Notes: a model not told the origin generated them from the letters alone. A stretch of DNA of 64,000 nt from Halalkalibacter alkaliphilus (GCF_023555415.1 NZ_JAKRYL010000002.1:248001-312000), one strand, 5' to 3'; shown: positions 1 through 11,499, counted from the stretch's first letter. A program made the numbers and translations.

Positions 1-1096
1 CGATCCCGTAATGTCTGATTTGATAGTAGCAACGATATAAATAGTCTTCAAAATGTCGCTGTTTTACGATGACACGTAAACTTTCAAATTTATCATTATA
101 ATAAGAACGATGAAGGTTCTTTTTTGCTAACACTTTCAGAATTCTAGCTAGTGCTCGAATGCCGCTAATGGCCGTATTCGGGTCATTTGTGCCTGGAGAT
201 AGCGCTCGTAAAGTAATTTCAACAAGCTTTGTAAGGCCAAAATCAATATCTTGAATAGTCGCCCGTTCTTCTCCTACATGAAACAAATCTTGATACGTAG
301 CCTGATCTACGTTGCTTTTCTTATTTCCCCAAAAGGAAAGGATGGTTGAACCTTTTTCAATAAACTCACCAAGTCCAACTTCTACTTTGATAATAATATC
401 ATCATCACTTGCTTGCTCAACTAATTTATCGATTTCAACAACAAGCAGATACCCTGATTTCTCAGAATGAATGTATGTAGGCTCAATTAAATTTAGTTCT
501 TCACTCTCCCAATCTTTCCACGGCTCATCTGCAGCTTCAATCATCTCATCTTCATAATTGGCATGAATCGATTCAATTGTATTTCGCGTAATATGATGAA
601 TTAAATTACTCACTTGAATCCATCTTCCTACATGATGGACAAAAAATACAAAAAAGCCTACACAAACGATCGCATATAACACAGCTAGTGTCGGTGAGAG
701 AAACAACGTTTGCTCCTTTGTTTCTCGAATGAACAACAATAAAATTAAAGCATACACAAATCCGCCAATGAAAACACCAAGAATTCGCTGTGTGTTGTCA
801 TCCGTTAAAAAATCCTGCATTGTCCGTGGAGAAAATTGTGATAAGTAGGTTGTAAGAACGACCATAATCGTTGAAAATGAAATGGTTGTCATCGTTAACA
901 GAGAAGAAGCGATTGTGCTTAACAGAGTCTGTGCCAAACCAATGTCAACGATAAAAAATCCAGGCAAAACATCATTGTTTACATACATATCAAATAGAAC
1001 ACTCAAGAAGGCGAGTATAAAAGAGACGAGTCCATATAATGCCGGGATAAACCAAAAATGTGAGCGCAACATAAGCCATGTGGGACGATTTTTCAT
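1..1096 (-). CDS. DUF2254 family membrane protein, C-terminus cut by window edge
   Basis: The reading frame stays open from an ATG at 1096 to the left edge, so the last part of the protein is missing. About 365 residues are visible. The N-terminus reads MKNRPTWLMLRSHFWFIPAL, followed by four hydrophobic segments (near residues 14-36, 57-85, 105-123 and 135-155) and then a long soluble region containing SPGTNDPNTAISGI. This layout is that of DUF2254 predicted membrane proteins, whose function is unknown. A GGGAGGT ribosome site lies about 8 bases before the ATG. The gene diverges from the CoA-binding protein gene at 1245. Confidence 0.75.
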   Translation of the reverse strand, partial: MKNRPTWLMLRSHFWFIPALYGLVSFILAFLSVLFDMYVNNDVLPGFFIVDIGLAQTLLSTIASSLLTMTTISFSTIMVVLTTYLSQFSPRTMQDFLTDDNTQRILGVFIGGFVYALILLLFIRETKEQTLFLSPTLAVLYAIVCVGFFVFFVHHVGRWIQVSNLIHHITRNTIESIHANYEDEMIEAADEPWKDWESEELNLIEPTYIHSEKSGYLLVVEIDKLVEQASDDDIIIKVEVGLGEFIEKGSTILSFWGNKKSNVDQATYQDLFHVGEERATIQDIDFGLTKLVEITLRALSPGTNDPNTAISGIRALARILKVLAKKNLHRSYYNDKFESLRVIVKQRHFEDYLYRCYYQIRHYGI

Positions 1097-1244
1097 GACA
1101 AACAACCTCCCTCTTTAACGATGTATTACGTAGTATTTTTAGTTATTTTGTCAAAATTAAACATTTAACTTTTCGTTTATGCAGGAAAATGAGCCGATCA
1201 TGCGGAAACATGTGAAGAGTGAAAAAGAATAAAGGAGTGTTTAG

Positions 1245-1658
1245 ATGGCCATTCAATACCCAAGCAATGAAGAAGTGAAGCAATTATTACACGAAAGCAA
1301 ACGAATTGCAGTTGTCGGTCTGTCAGCAAACCCAGAGCGAACGTCATACATGGTGTCAGAAGCAATGCAAAAAGCAGGATATGAGATCATCCCAGTCAAT
1401 CCTACAGCAGATGAAGTTCTAGGGGTGAAAGCAGTTAAATCACTTAAAGAAATTGAAGGTGACATTGATATTGTTAATGTTTTTAGAAGAAGTGAATTTC
1501 TCCCGGAAGTAGCACGTGAAACGATTGAAGTGGGAGCTAAGTCTTTTTGGGCGCAACTCGGGCTTGAAAACGAAGAGGCATACGATATGTTAACTGAAAA
1601 AGGAATTCAAACCGTCATGAATCGCTGCATAAAAGTCGAACATGCAAAGTGGAAATAG
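1245..1658 (+). CDS. yneT: CoA-binding domain protein (YneT-like)
   Basis: A 137-residue single-domain Rossmann protein of the CoA-binding family. The glycine-rich segment VVGLSANPERTSY near residues 22-34 and the closing CIKVEHAKW are typical, and the length matches B. subtilis YneT. In B. subtilis yneT also lies immediately upstream of parE, so the synteny supports the name. The biochemical role of the family is not settled; binding of CoA or a similar nucleotide is known for relatives. An AAAGGAG ribosome site at 1231 precedes the ATG. A strong terminator follows at 1761, so it is probably transcribed separately from parE. Confidence 0.85.
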   Translation: MAIQYPSNEEVKQLLHESKRIAVVGLSANPERTSYMVSEAMQKAGYEIIPVNPTADEVLGVKAVKSLKEIEGDIDIVNVFRRSEFLPEVARETIEVGAKSFWAQLGLENEEAYDMLTEKGIQTVMNRCIKVEHAKWK

Positions 1659-1760
1659 AAACAGTGGTTAAAAATAGAGAGAATGAATACTGAACAAGGT
1701 GAAAAGTCACTCAATAATCAGTACGTTGATCTATACTAGCAATGTCTTTGCACGTAGCCG

Positions 1761-1796
1761 CCTTCTATGAGAAACCCACTCATAGAAGGTTTTTTA
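1761..1796 (+). terminator. Rho-independent terminator after the CoA-binding gene
   Basis: A perfect 11-bp stem (1761-1771 with 1779-1789), 7-base loop, followed by six T. It ends the yneT-like transcript. Confidence 0.9.
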
Positions 1797-1859
1797 AGAT
1801 ATTACATAATGGGGAGAGGACAAGGTGAAATTAATTCTTATTTCACCGAAACATTGAAG

Positions 1860-1911
1860 CTGCAAGGCTAGTGAAAAAGGTTACCATTAGCCTTTTTCAC
1901 TAGCCTTGCAG
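1860..1911. repeat. Perfect 21-bp inverted repeat between yneT and parE
   Basis: Arms 1860-1880 and 1891-1911 are perfectly complementary around a 10-base loop. No T-run follows on the plus strand. Together with the terminator at 1761 this is the main content of the 424-base gap 1659-2082; it may be a bidirectional terminator or a palindromic repeat unit. Confidence 0.75.
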
Positions 1912-2040
1912 AGCCCACCCTTTTCTTTTCAGAATGTTAAAGAAAATGCAGGATAATCGAAAAGAGGTTGCGAATACAGAAATAACCGCTACAATAGATA
2001 AAGCAGCACTGTTCGATAAATAGAAACATTTGTTCGTTTG

Positions 2041-2049
2041 TGCTACAAT
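2041..2049 (+). promoter_or_regulatory. Candidate extended -10 promoter for parE
   Basis: TGCTACAAT matches an extended -10 element (TGn plus TACAAT) 34 bases before the parE start. No good -35 hexamer is present 16-18 bases upstream, so the call rests on the extended -10 alone. Confidence 0.4.
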
Positions 2050-2082
2050 ACGAAAAGTAGCATGTTGAAAGGAGTACCAACT

Positions 2083-4053
2083 TTGGCTAAGAAACAACAT
2101 TTGGATTATAACGATGATGCGATACAAGTATTAGAAGGGTTAGAGGCAGTGAGAAAGCGTCCGGGGATGTACATCGGGAGTACAGACGCTCGTGGTCTCC
2201 ATCACCTTGTTTATGAAATAGTTGATAACTCCGTTGACGAAGCACTTGCTGGACACGGATCATACATAAATGTTACGGTACACCGCGATAACAGTATCTC
2301 TGTTAGTGATGAAGGACGAGGAATGCCTACAGGAATGCATAAATCTGGGAAACCAACACCTGAAGTTATTCTTACGGTCTTGCATGCCGGTGGAAAGTTC
2401 GGACAAGGAGGCTATGCGACAAGTGGAGGTCTCCATGGTGTAGGGGCTTCTGTCGTAAATGCCTTATCGGAATGGCTCGTTGTTGAAATTAAGCGAGATG
2501 GGCAAGTATATAAGCAACGTTTTGAAAATGGCGGCAAACCTGCTACTACACTTGAGAAGACAGGGAAGACGCGCAAATCAGGCACAACCATTCATTTCAA
2601 GCCCGACCCAACCATTTTTAGCGCAACTACGTATAACATTGAAACGTTAACAGAACGATTACGTGAAGCGGCATTCCTTTTAAAAGGATTAAAAATTGAA
2701 CTAGTCGATTTACGTGGCGAAGGTTCACAGCAAGAGTTTTATTTTGAAAATGGAATTGAAGCGTTTGTTGAATATTTAAATGAGGACAAAGAAACGTTAA
2801 GTCCCGTCGTCTTTTTCTCAGGAGACCAAAACGACATTGAAGTTGAATTCGCTTTCCAGTTTAACGATGGGTATACAGAAAATGTTCTTTCCTTCGTTAA
2901 CAATGTTCGTACAAAAGATGGCGGAACACATGAACTTGGTGCAAAAGCAGCAATGACGCGCGCTGTAAATGAATATGCACGTAAAGTGAAACTGTTAAAA
3001 GATAGAGATAAAAATTTAGATGGATCAGATATTCGCGAAGGCTTCACTTCAATCATTTCCGTTCGCGTACCTGAAGCAAAGCTTCAATTCGAGGGGCAAA
3101 CAAAAGGAAAGCTCGGTACAACCGAAGCTCGATCGGCAGTAGATAGCGTTGTTTCTGAGAAGCTGTCTTATTTCTTTGAGGAAAACCCTGATGTCAGTAC
3201 AATGCTCATAAAAAAAGCTGTGAAAGCCGCACAAGCGCGTGAAGCGGCAAGAAAAGCACGTGAAGACGCTAGAAACGGCAAGAAGAGCAAGCGGAAGGAC
3301 GTCCTATTAAGCGGGAAGCTGACACCAGCTCAATCGAAAAATCCACAACGTAATGAATTGTATTTAGTTGAGGGTGATTCCGCTGGAGGATCGGCTAAAC
3401 AAGGACGAGACCGTAAGTTCCAAGCTGTTTTGCCTTTACGGGGGAAAGTTATTAACACAGAAAAAGCAAAGCTTGAAGATATTATGAAAAATGAAGAAAT
3501 TCGGACGATTATTCATACGATCGGTGCAGGGGTTGGGTCTGATTTTACGTTAGAAGATGTCAATTATGATAAAATCGTCATTATGACTGATGCGGATACC
3601 GATGGTGCGCACATTCAAGTCCTTTTGCTAACATTCTTTTATCGTTATATGCGCCCGCTGTATGATGCAGGGAAAATATACATTGCTTTGCCTCCGCTTT
3701 ATAAAATCAGCAAAGGCAGCGGAAAAAAAGAAGTAATCGAATATGCGTGGGACGAGCGTGAACTTGATAAGGCGACGAAAAAAGTCGGTCGTGGCTATAC
3801 ATTACAACGTTATAAAGGTTTAGGTGAAATGAACGCAACTCAGCTATGGGAAACAACGATGGACCCAGAAACGAGAACGCTAATTCGTGTGAAACTAGAT
3901 GATGCAGCACGTGCTGAAAAGCGTGTCACGACATTAATGGGAGATAAAGTTGAACCTAGACGAAAATGGATTGAGTCTCATGTTGCATTTGGGATGGAAG
4001 AAGACTCAAACATCTTAGAAAACGAAAACTTAGCAATTATTGAGGAGGAGTAA
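2083..4053 (+). CDS. parE: DNA topoisomerase IV subunit B
   Basis: ParE is the ATPase subunit of topoisomerase IV, which decatenates daughter chromosomes together with ParC. The 656-residue product opens with the GHKL ATPase domain ([42 protein letters not shown]) and continues with the transducer and a TOPRIM domain carrying [15 protein letters not shown] and DADTDGAH. The TTG at 2083 is chosen as start because GAAAGGAGT lies 7-13 bases upstream and the product then aligns with B. subtilis ParE from its first residues; an in-frame upstream start would lack a ribosome site. parC follows after 2 bases, as one operon. Confidence 0.97.
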   Translation: MAKKQHLDYNDDAIQVLEGLEAVRKRPGMYIGSTDARGLHHLVYEIVDNSVDEALAGHGSYINVTVHRDNSISVSDEGRGMPTGMHKSGKPTPEVILTVLHAGGKFGQGGYATSGGLHGVGASVVNALSEWLVVEIKRDGQVYKQRFENGGKPATTLEKTGKTRKSGTTIHFKPDPTIFSATTYNIETLTERLREAAFLLKGLKIELVDLRGEGSQQEFYFENGIEAFVEYLNEDKETLSPVVFFSGDQNDIEVEFAFQFNDGYTENVLSFVNNVRTKDGGTHELGAKAAMTRAVNEYARKVKLLKDRDKNLDGSDIREGFTSIISVRVPEAKLQFEGQTKGKLGTTEARSAVDSVVSEKLSYFFEENPDVSTMLIKKAVKAAQAREAARKAREDARNGKKSKRKDVLLSGKLTPAQSKNPQRNELYLVEGDSAGGSAKQGRDRKFQAVLPLRGKVINTEKAKLEDIMKNEEIRTIIHTIGAGVGSDFTLEDVNYDKIVIMTDADTDGAHIQVLLLTFFYRYMRPLYDAGKIYIALPPLYKISKGSGKKEVIEYAWDERELDKATKKVGRGYTLQRYKGLGEMNATQLWETTMDPETRTLIRVKLDDAARAEKRVTTLMGDKVEPRRKWIESHVAFGMEEDSNILENENLAIIEEE

Positions 4054-4055
4054 GC

Positions 4056-6506
4056 TTGGCACAAACAGAGCGTTACTTAGACCTTCCCTTAGAAGAAGTC
4101 ATCGGTGACCGATTTGGTCGCTATAGTAAATACATTATTCAGGAGCGTGCATTACCTGATGCAAGAGACGGCTTAAAACCCGTACAACGGAGAATTTTAT
4201 ACGCAATGTATAAAGATGGAAACACAGCAGATAAACCGTTCCGTAAATCAGCGAAAACCGTTGGTAACGTCATCGGTAACTATCACCCACATGGTGATTC
4301 ATCTGTGTATGAAGCGATGATTCGAATGAGTCAGGAATGGAAGGTTCGTAACCTACTAGTTGATATGCACGGAAACAACGGATCAATTGATGGCGACCCA
4401 CCGGCAGCGATGCGTTATACAGAAGCGAGATTATCGAAAATTGCATCACAGCTTCTGCGTGACATTGATCGCGATACGGTTGACTACATTCCTAACTTTG
4501 ATGATACAGAGGATGAACCAGTTGTCCTTCCAGCCATGTTTCCGAACTTGCTAGTCAATGGCTCCACAGGAATTTCCTCTGGTTATGCAACCGACATCCC
4601 TCCGCATCATTTAGGGGAGATTATTGACGGTGTTATCATGCAAATGGAAAAGCCAACAACAACGCTTGATGATCTGTTACATGTCATTAAAGGCCCTGAC
4701 TTTCCTACAGGAGGTATCGTTCAAGGTCTCGATGGCATCCGCCAAGCATATCGTACCGGAAAAGGAAAGGTCGTCGTTCGGGCGAAAACAGAAGTGGAAG
4801 AGTTGCGCGGAGGTCGTGAGCAAATTGTCATCACGGAAATTCCATATGAAGTCGTTAAGTCTAACTTAGTGAAAAAAATGGATGAGCTTCGCTTTGATAA
4901 GAAAGTAGACGGAATTGCAGAAGTTCGAGATGATACCGATCGTACTGGTTTACGAATCGTTGTTGAGTTGAAAAAAGAAGCGGATGCAAATGCAATCTTA
5001 AACTATCTATTAAAAAATACTGATTTACAAGTTACATATAATTTCAACATGGTAGCAATCGCCAATAAAGCACCGAAATTAATGGGACTGCAAGCACTAA
5101 TCCAAGCATACATTGACCATCAAAAGCTTGTCTTTACAAGACGTGCCAAATACGATTTGAACAAAGCGTTGGACCGTCAACATATTGTTCAAGGGCTCAT
5201 TAAGGCGATTTCAATTCTAGACGAAGTCATTGCAACCATTCGTGCGTCTAAAGATAAAAAGAATGCGAAAGATAACCTGATTGCACAATTTGAATTTACA
5301 GAAGCACAAGCAGAAGCAATTGTTACATTGCAACTATACCGTTTAACAAATACGGATATTACAACACTCGAAGAAGAAGCAGCTGAGCTAGAACGCCGTA
5401 TTCATGAGCTAGAAGCGATTCTAGGCAGTGAGAAAAAGCTTATCCAAGTTATTAAGAGCAATCTTCAAACGATTAAAAAAGAATTTGCTGACCCACGCCG
5501 TACGGTAATTAAAGAAGAAATCGAAGAAATCAAAATCAATATGGACGTCCTCATTGCATCAGAAGACGTTATGGTTACCGTTACAAAAGAAGGCTATGTA
5601 AAACGAACAAGCATCCGTTCATACGGGGCATCAAATGGAGAGAATCCTGGGATGAAGGAAGGAGATTACCTACTCGGGCATTTTGAAATTAACACAACAG
5701 AAACGTTGTTGTTGTTTACAAAGTCCGGAAACTATCTCTATATTCCAGTTCACCAGCTCCCAGATATCCGTTGGAAAGACAACGGCCAACATGTAGCCAA
5801 CCTAGTTAGCGGGTACAATTCAGATGATGAAATTATTAAAGCATTGCCAGTTAAAGAGTTTAAAGAAGAGCAATCGCTTCTGTTTATCACGAAAAATGGA
5901 ATGGCTAAAAAGTCACAATTGTCCCTATACCAAGCTCAACGTTTTTCAAAGCCTTTAATGGCTCTAAAGTTGAAGGAACATGACGAAGTTGTAGCTTGTA
6001 TGTTAACAAATGGAAATGAAGAATTATTTATCGCAACCCACCTAGGATACGGGCTCTGGCTCGGTGAAGAAGAAATTAACCTAGTTGGCCAAAGAGCAGC
6101 TGGTGTCAAAGCAATTAACCTAAAGGAAGAAGACCATGTTGTCGATGCGTCCACATTCCTAGCAGACGATAAGAAAGTTGAATTTATCATCGTCACACAG
6201 CGCGGGGCAGTGAAAAAGGTACCAATTACCGAATTTGATAAGTCAAGTAGAGCGAAACGCGGACTTGTCATGTTACGTGAATTAAAATCAAATCCACATC
6301 GAGTCATCGCATGCAAACGAGTAAAAGATCAAGATGGAACGTTTGTAGTTATCACTGATAAGAATCATGAAGAAACATTGGAAGTAGATAACTATCGAAA
6401 TAGTGATCGTTATAGCAATGGATCGTTCATCATTGACGTATCAACTAGCGGCAATGTGATTGAAGTTCGAGAAGAGATTGATACAACACCGAAAAACGAG
6501 GATTAA
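4056..6506 (+). CDS. parC: DNA topoisomerase IV subunit A
   Basis: ParC is the DNA-breaking and rejoining subunit of topoisomerase IV. The 816-residue product has the winged-helix breakage domain with catalytic Tyr at about residue 121 (in [10 protein letters not shown]), the tower and coiled-coil region, and C-terminal GyrA-type beta-propeller repeats. The quinolone-determining segment reads [11 protein letters not shown] with Ser82 and Glu86 unchanged, so no classical resistance substitution is visible. It starts with TTG behind a GAGGAGGAG ribosome site that overlaps the end of parE, showing tight translational linkage. A hairpin at 6548 follows. Confidence 0.97.
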   Translation: MAQTERYLDLPLEEVIGDRFGRYSKYIIQERALPDARDGLKPVQRRILYAMYKDGNTADKPFRKSAKTVGNVIGNYHPHGDSSVYEAMIRMSQEWKVRNLLVDMHGNNGSIDGDPPAAMRYTEARLSKIASQLLRDIDRDTVDYIPNFDDTEDEPVVLPAMFPNLLVNGSTGISSGYATDIPPHHLGEIIDGVIMQMEKPTTTLDDLLHVIKGPDFPTGGIVQGLDGIRQAYRTGKGKVVVRAKTEVEELRGGREQIVITEIPYEVVKSNLVKKMDELRFDKKVDGIAEVRDDTDRTGLRIVVELKKEADANAILNYLLKNTDLQVTYNFNMVAIANKAPKLMGLQALIQAYIDHQKLVFTRRAKYDLNKALDRQHIVQGLIKAISILDEVIATIRASKDKKNAKDNLIAQFEFTEAQAEAIVTLQLYRLTNTDITTLEEEAAELERRIHELEAILGSEKKLIQVIKSNLQTIKKEFADPRRTVIKEEIEEIKINMDVLIASEDVMVTVTKEGYVKRTSIRSYGASNGENPGMKEGDYLLGHFEINTTETLLLFTKSGNYLYIPVHQLPDIRWKDNGQHVANLVSGYNSDDEIIKALPVKEFKEEQSLLFITKNGMAKKSQLSLYQAQRFSKPLMALKLKEHDEVVACMLTNGNEELFIATHLGYGLWLGEEEINLVGQRAAGVKAINLKEEDHVVDASTFLADDKKVEFIIVTQRGAVKKVPITEFDKSSRAKRGLVMLRELKSNPHRVIACKRVKDQDGTFVVITDKNHEETLEVDNYRNSDRYSNGSFIIDVSTSGNVIEVREEIDTTPKNED

Positions 6507-6547
6507 TTGAAACCGTTGAAAAAGGGGGACCTTTTTCAGTGAGTAGA

Positions 6548-6578
6548 GGGTACTGAAAATGGACTATTTTCAGTACCC
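6548..6578 (+). terminator. Hairpin after parC
   Basis: A perfect 13-bp stem (6548-6560 with 6566-6578) and 5-base loop. It is followed only by TTCATT, so the U-tract is poor; a second smaller hairpin (GAAAAAGG/CCTTTTTC) lies just before it at 6528-6547. Confidence 0.7.
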
Positions 6579-6652
6579 TTCATTAATGCTTTAAATAGTA
6601 CAAAAGGTAACCATAACAATATTATGTAAACTAAAAGAAAAGGAAGAAGACG

Positions 6653-7132
6653 ATGAAAGGAACAACTCACCTGATTGGTGGTTTGACGGCAGCTGTGATC
6701 TATGAAAATCAGTTTCCCGGAACAATTAATGAGCCATTTTTATTTTATACAACGGCATTAGCAGGAGCCATTATTCCAGACATTTGCCACCCTAAATCAA
6801 TGATCGGCAGAAGACTACCGATAGTATCAAGAACGATTAGCACCGTTTTTGGACATCGCTCGTTTAGTCATAGCCTGCTATTTCTTGTGATTGTTCATAT
6901 GCTTACCGAGCAATTAACGATCCAAGGAGCCAATGCAATCCAACTCGGACTCCTTCTTGGTGTGGGCAGTCATATTGTACTTGATGCGATGACCCCACAA
7001 GGAGTGAAATTATTTTATCCAATCAAAATGAATGTGAGAACACCCATTTATGTTAAAACAGGTTCCGTCATTGGAGAAACCGTTGTTACGTTTTGCTTGG
7101 GAGGACTGCTTGTTTTTTATTTGTTTTCGTAA
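6653..7132 (+). CDS. YdjM-like membrane-bound hydrolase family protein (DUF457)
   Basis: A 159-residue membrane protein with about four hydrophobic segments. It carries the His/Asp signature of the YdjM / DUF457 family: an N-terminal TTHLIGG, then PDICHPKS, HRSFSHS and HIVLDAMTPQG. The family is described as membrane-bound putative metal-dependent hydrolases; in several bacteria members are DNA-damage inducible, but no LexA box was recognised here. An AAAGGAAG ribosome site precedes the ATG. It stands alone between the parC hairpin and a repeat-rich gap. Confidence 0.8.
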   Translation: MKGTTHLIGGLTAAVIYENQFPGTINEPFLFYTTALAGAIIPDICHPKSMIGRRLPIVSRTISTVFGHRSFSHSLLFLVIVHMLTEQLTIQGANAIQLGLLLGVGSHIVLDAMTPQGVKLFYPIKMNVRTPIYVKTGSVIGETVVTFCLGGLLVFYLFS

Positions 7133-7309
7133 GGATTCGTAAGAAAAGGAAGGTACCGATTACTAACGGATTCCGTTTCCTATCAAAACATTATAAAAGC
7201 AAGCTAAAATGCCTATCAAATTGTATAGTAATTTGATGGGCATTGATATAGTTGGATTTATACGTTTTTTGAGTGAAATTTCGTATGTTAAATTGTATTA
7301 CAAATTCCC

Positions 7310-7529
7310 CTTCATAAAGGTGATGAATGCCAAACCAGTCCAGAAAAGAAGGGGAAAAGATCTTCATAAAGTTGATGAATGCCAAACCAGTTCAGAAAAG
7401 AAGGGGAAAAGATCTTCATAAAGCTGATGAATGCCAAACAGCCTAGAAAAGCATGGGGAAGAGTCTTCATAAAGCCAATGAAGACCCAAACAGATAAATC
7501 AGTATGGAAAAAAGAACTTCATACAAACC
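7310..7529. repeat. 52-bp tandem repeat array (four units plus a fragment)
   Basis: Units start at 7310, 7362, 7414 and 7465, each opening CTTCATAAAG; a fifth partial unit starts at 7517. Units 1 and 2 are nearly identical and units 3 and 4 increasingly diverged. Since 52 is not a multiple of three and frames break, it is probably non-coding. The rest of the 595-base gap 7133-7727 shows only the terminator at 7613. Confidence 0.85.
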
Positions 7530-7612
7530 AATATGTATTTTTATTGTTGAAGATGCGATTATAAATAAATATAAGAATTAGCTTAGATTAATGACTGGGC
7601 TATTTTTCATGG

Positions 7613-7638
7613 AAAAAGCACCGCATTTTATGCGGTGC
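7613..7638 (-). terminator. Rho-independent terminator for the MFS gene
   Basis: An 8-bp GC-rich stem (7618-7625 with 7631-7638), 5-base loop and, read on the minus strand, five T directly after it. It lies 90 bases past the MFS stop codon. Confidence 0.85.
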
Positions 7639-7727
7639 AATTAGATATACATTTTCATGTGTAAATCTGGTTTTTTTGCGATAGGTAACGGAATTCGCAA
7701 CCTATTTACGGCACCTCCCTTTATCGT

Positions 7728-8957
7728 TTATTGATATTTTGGGCGGTAGAAAAGTAATATGATAAACCCACATAAAGATATGATTCCACATAAGAAAAAG
7801 ACAAAAGGTAAATTTATTCTGTCTGCAAACTCTCCTGCGACCAACGGCCCAGCCAAAATTCCAATGGCATAAAAGGATTGATAAAACCCCATTGCTGAGC
7901 TTTTCAATTCACTTGTAGCAAGTTGAATCACCATACCCAAAAGGAGAGGAAAAATAATCCCAAGTAATAAGCCAATTCCAGCATGGATGAGACAAAACAA
8001 TAAAAATGAGTTTACTAGAGGAGGCATGAACAATAACAGTGTCATGAAAGCAAAACAAAAGAGTAAAACAAGTTTTTGCTTTTTTAGATCAATTTGATAA
8101 AACATAAGCCAAACGGAAGCAAGTGCATGCGGGATAAAAAATGAACAAACTAACAACGTGATTGCATGACTGCCTGATGAAAGCTGTGTTGTATACATCG
8201 GTGAAAACCCAAAAATGGTAATAAACAAAATCGCATGTCCACTTAACGAGAGGAATGTAATCGTTTTTAGTCCATGGATTTGATACGTCTTTTGTATATG
8301 CGAAGTTATTTTAATAGGTTTTTTATTTGTTGATCCAGTAACTTCTTTAATACGAAAAGCTAAGATTAGCCCAATGATGGAGGTAACAGCAGCAACCCAA
8401 AACGGAAATGACCAACCTAGTTGGATGACTAAATACCCGCTAATCATCATGCTAAAGAATTGCGCAAACACTGTTAAAAATTGCACACGACTCATCGCTT
8501 TGGAAGCATCTTCTGTCTTAAAATATTGAGAATACAACACAGTTGCCATCACCCACATCGCAGCAGTAATTCCTGCTAAAAGACGTGAAGTAAAGATTCC
8601 GATAAACGATTGCGTGAAAATAAGCAGAAGGCTGCTAATGAATGCGATAACAAAACCAGAAATGAGTAGTGGCTTTCGTAAACCTGCCAGTCGGTCTGAA
8701 AGGACACCTAAAGGAAAACGCAGGATGATTTGTGTCACCCCATAACTTCCTAAGATGATTCCAATGATAGAATAGCTAAAACCAATATCCTCTAAATATA
8801 AGCCAAAAACAGGTATGTAAATATAAGTGCAAAACCAAAAACAAAAGACGACACTTAAAAATACTAGATGATCAGATTTTGATGCAACATGTTCCTCTCC
8901 AGCTGCTTTTCTTACGGCTTGTTCCAATAATTCCACTCCCATCCTATTTAAAAGCAT
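7728..8957 (-). CDS. Major facilitator superfamily transporter
   Basis: A 409-residue protein with about twelve hydrophobic segments in two halves. The loop between segments 2 and 3 reads RFPLGVLSDRLAG, matching the MFS signature G-x-x-x-D-R-x-G/A. It probably exports or imports a small solute; the substrate cannot be told from the sequence. The N-terminus before the first membrane segment is about 28 residues. The start is uncertain: ATG at 8957 has no clear ribosome site, and ATG 8942 or a nearby GTG are alternatives. A promoter at 8966-8993 lies directly upstream. Confidence 0.85.
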   Translation of the reverse strand: MLLNRMGVELLEQAVRKAAGEEHVASKSDHLVFLSVVFCFWFCTYIYIPVFGLYLEDIGFSYSIIGIILGSYGVTQIILRFPLGVLSDRLAGLRKPLLISGFVIAFISSLLLIFTQSFIGIFTSRLLAGITAAMWVMATVLYSQYFKTEDASKAMSRVQFLTVFAQFFSMMISGYLVIQLGWSFPFWVAAVTSIIGLILAFRIKEVTGSTNKKPIKITSHIQKTYQIHGLKTITFLSLSGHAILFITIFGFSPMYTTQLSSGSHAITLLVCSFFIPHALASVWLMFYQIDLKKQKLVLLFCFAFMTLLLFMPPLVNSFLLFCLIHAGIGLLLGIIFPLLLGMVIQLATSELKSSAMGFYQSFYAIGILAGPLVAGEFADRINLPFVFFLCGIISLCGFIILLFYRPKYQ

Positions 8958-8965
8958 TTTCTTTT

Positions 8966-8993
8966 ACTGTAACATGATAAAATACACTGTCAA
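8966..8993 (-). promoter_or_regulatory. Sigma-A type promoter for the MFS gene
   Basis: On the minus strand a perfect TTGACA (8993-8988), a 16-base spacer and TACAGT (8971-8966). Confidence 0.55.
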
Positions 8994-9077
8994 TTACAAA
9001 AAAAGTCAAGCTACGTTCACGTACGTATAACTACGCCCATTTATTGAAATACTTGCTAAAAGATAGTGAATTTATAG

Positions 9078-10052
<975 letters not shown>

Positions 10053-10055
10053 GCA

Positions 10056-10087
10056 AAAAAGACGTGTCAGCGATGGCACGTCTTTTT
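10056..10087. terminator. Bidirectional terminator after pfkA
   Basis: Stem AAAAAGACGTG (10056-10066) with CACGTCTTTTT (10077-10087). The A- and T-rich arms let it work for pfkA and for the convergent gene at 10166. Confidence 0.9.
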
Positions 10088-10165
10088 GTTGCGGTTCGTG
10101 GCAAGAGGGTGAGAGGAGGAAATCAAATATAGCAGATTCGAGTGTTCAGAAATGAACTCTACAAA

Positions 10166-11254
10166 TCAACCGCTCTTGCCAGCAGCCCTTAAAGCCTCAC
10201 GCTTAAACACCCACACATAAAGCAATCCTGCAAAAAAGATGAATCCCCCATACCCGACAGCCGGATATAAATACGTTACTAACGTAGAAAATCCAACTTG
10301 GCTCACAATAAAAGCAGCGATTGTTGTCCCAACGATCAGCGAAATGCGAAACTTCTGATCAATAAAGGTCATTCTTGAAACGAATCCATACAGATTACTA
10401 ACAGCTGTAGAGTAGACAGCTGAAAATAAGACAACTGCAAACAATAGCTGGATGAACGGAGAGATGAGAGAAGCGATATAAATCATCGGAACTTCCACTA
10501 CAGCCACTACCAAAATATTAGACAAAACACTAAAATAAATCGCTAACACACCAAGGCCTAAACCAAGAGCTCCTAACAACGCACCCCAGAACAGAGTGCT
10601 TTTCTTCGTTGCATTCGGTCCCATTGGGGCCAAAATAGCAACTGCAATAACTAAATTAAAGGAAGCATAATTTAATGCAGCAATAAACCAGTTAGGTGCG
10701 GCACCTACTAAGTTTGCCGTACGTTCAATATCTTCTACTGTTACAGGACTACGATAAATTCCATATAGTGAAATTAATAAAACAGATATTAATAAAACGG
10801 GAACAACATAGCTAATCGCATTTATGACTCCTTTGATTCCACGAATGACCGTGAAAAGTGCAAGCAGTGCCATCAAAATCGTACCCCACCATGAGGACAA
10901 ACCAAATTGTTCAACAGATATAGCCCCAGCACCAGCAATCATCGCTGCAAGGGCTCCAAATAAGAAAATCGTAATAATTAAATCGATCAGTGAACCGAAA
11001 AACCGCCCATTTGAAAAGCGAACAACTTCCACATATGCAGAAGCGCTTAAAGCTCGTCCAATAACTAAAATCATATAACCAAAGACAAAGAAAAGTGAGG
11101 TTGCTAGAACAATTCCCCATATTCCTAATAATCCGAACGCACTAAAAAATTGAAGTACCTCTTGACCAGATGCGAAACCAGCCCCAACAATGGTACCTAT
11201 ATAAGTAGCTGCAATTTTAAACGCATTTAAATGAGCAGGAGATTCATTCGTCAC
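10166..11254 (-). CDS. YkvI family membrane transporter-like protein
   Basis: About 362 residues with roughly ten hydrophobic segments and the opening AFKIAATYIGTIVGAGFASG, where the glycine-rich first helix resembles the substrate helix of LeuT-fold (APC superfamily) transporters. This matches the YkvI family, for which no substrate is firmly known. Start: a GTG at 11254 lies 8 bases after an AGAGGTGG ribosome site; an in-frame GTG at 11266 would sit inside that site. The gene faces pfkA across a shared terminator. Confidence 0.8.
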   Translation of the reverse strand: MTNESPAHLNAFKIAATYIGTIVGAGFASGQEVLQFFSAFGLLGIWGIVLATSLFFVFGYMILVIGRALSASAYVEVVRFSNGRFFGSLIDLIITIFLFGALAAMIAGAGAISVEQFGLSSWWGTILMALLALFTVIRGIKGVINAISYVVPVLLISVLLISLYGIYRSPVTVEDIERTANLVGAAPNWFIAALNYASFNLVIAVAILAPMGPNATKKSTLFWGALLGALGLGLGVLAIYFSVLSNILVVAVVEVPMIYIASLISPFIQLLFAVVLFSAVYSTAVSNLYGFVSRMTFIDQKFRISLIVGTTIAAFIVSQVGFSTLVTYLYPAVGYGGFIFFAGLLYVWVFKREALRAAGKSG

Positions 11255-11454
11255 AATCGTCACCACCTCTGTGAATATTTGTAAGGAGGTTATTATTATG
11301 GATTGAAACGAGCAAATTTATTATCAATAGCAATACTTTGAGAAAATGGTACAGCTGTAAAAATGTTAGGGCCAGTGACTGGAAATTAAGAGATGATACA
11401 TATAATTTCACGTACTGTATGTATTATCTAAATTATAATGCCAACTCAATTAGG

Positions 11455-11499
11455 ACAAAAAAAGAAAGCTACGGCACGTAAAGAAGATACCGTAGCTTT
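11455..11499 (-). terminator. Terminator for the small-protein pair at 11507-11986
   Basis: A 10-bp stem AAAGCTACGG (11465-11474) with CCGTAGCTTT (11490-11499); on the minus strand it runs into CTTTTTTT. The rest of gap 11255-11506 holds no convincing gene. Confidence 0.8.

Noticed and set aside
7310-7529. Possible CRISPR array
   Set aside because: The 52-bp units are directly contiguous without unique spacers and diverge from each other; no cas genes nearby.
7209-7564. Open frames across the 52-bp repeats as small genes
   Set aside because: Frames shift from unit to unit because 52 is not a multiple of three, and ribosome sites are missing.
11290-11395. Minus-strand frame of about 30 codons (FPVTGPNIFTAV...) before the YkvI-like gene
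   Set aside because: No start codon or ribosome site and an in-frame stop directly upstream; too short to call, perhaps a gene remnant.
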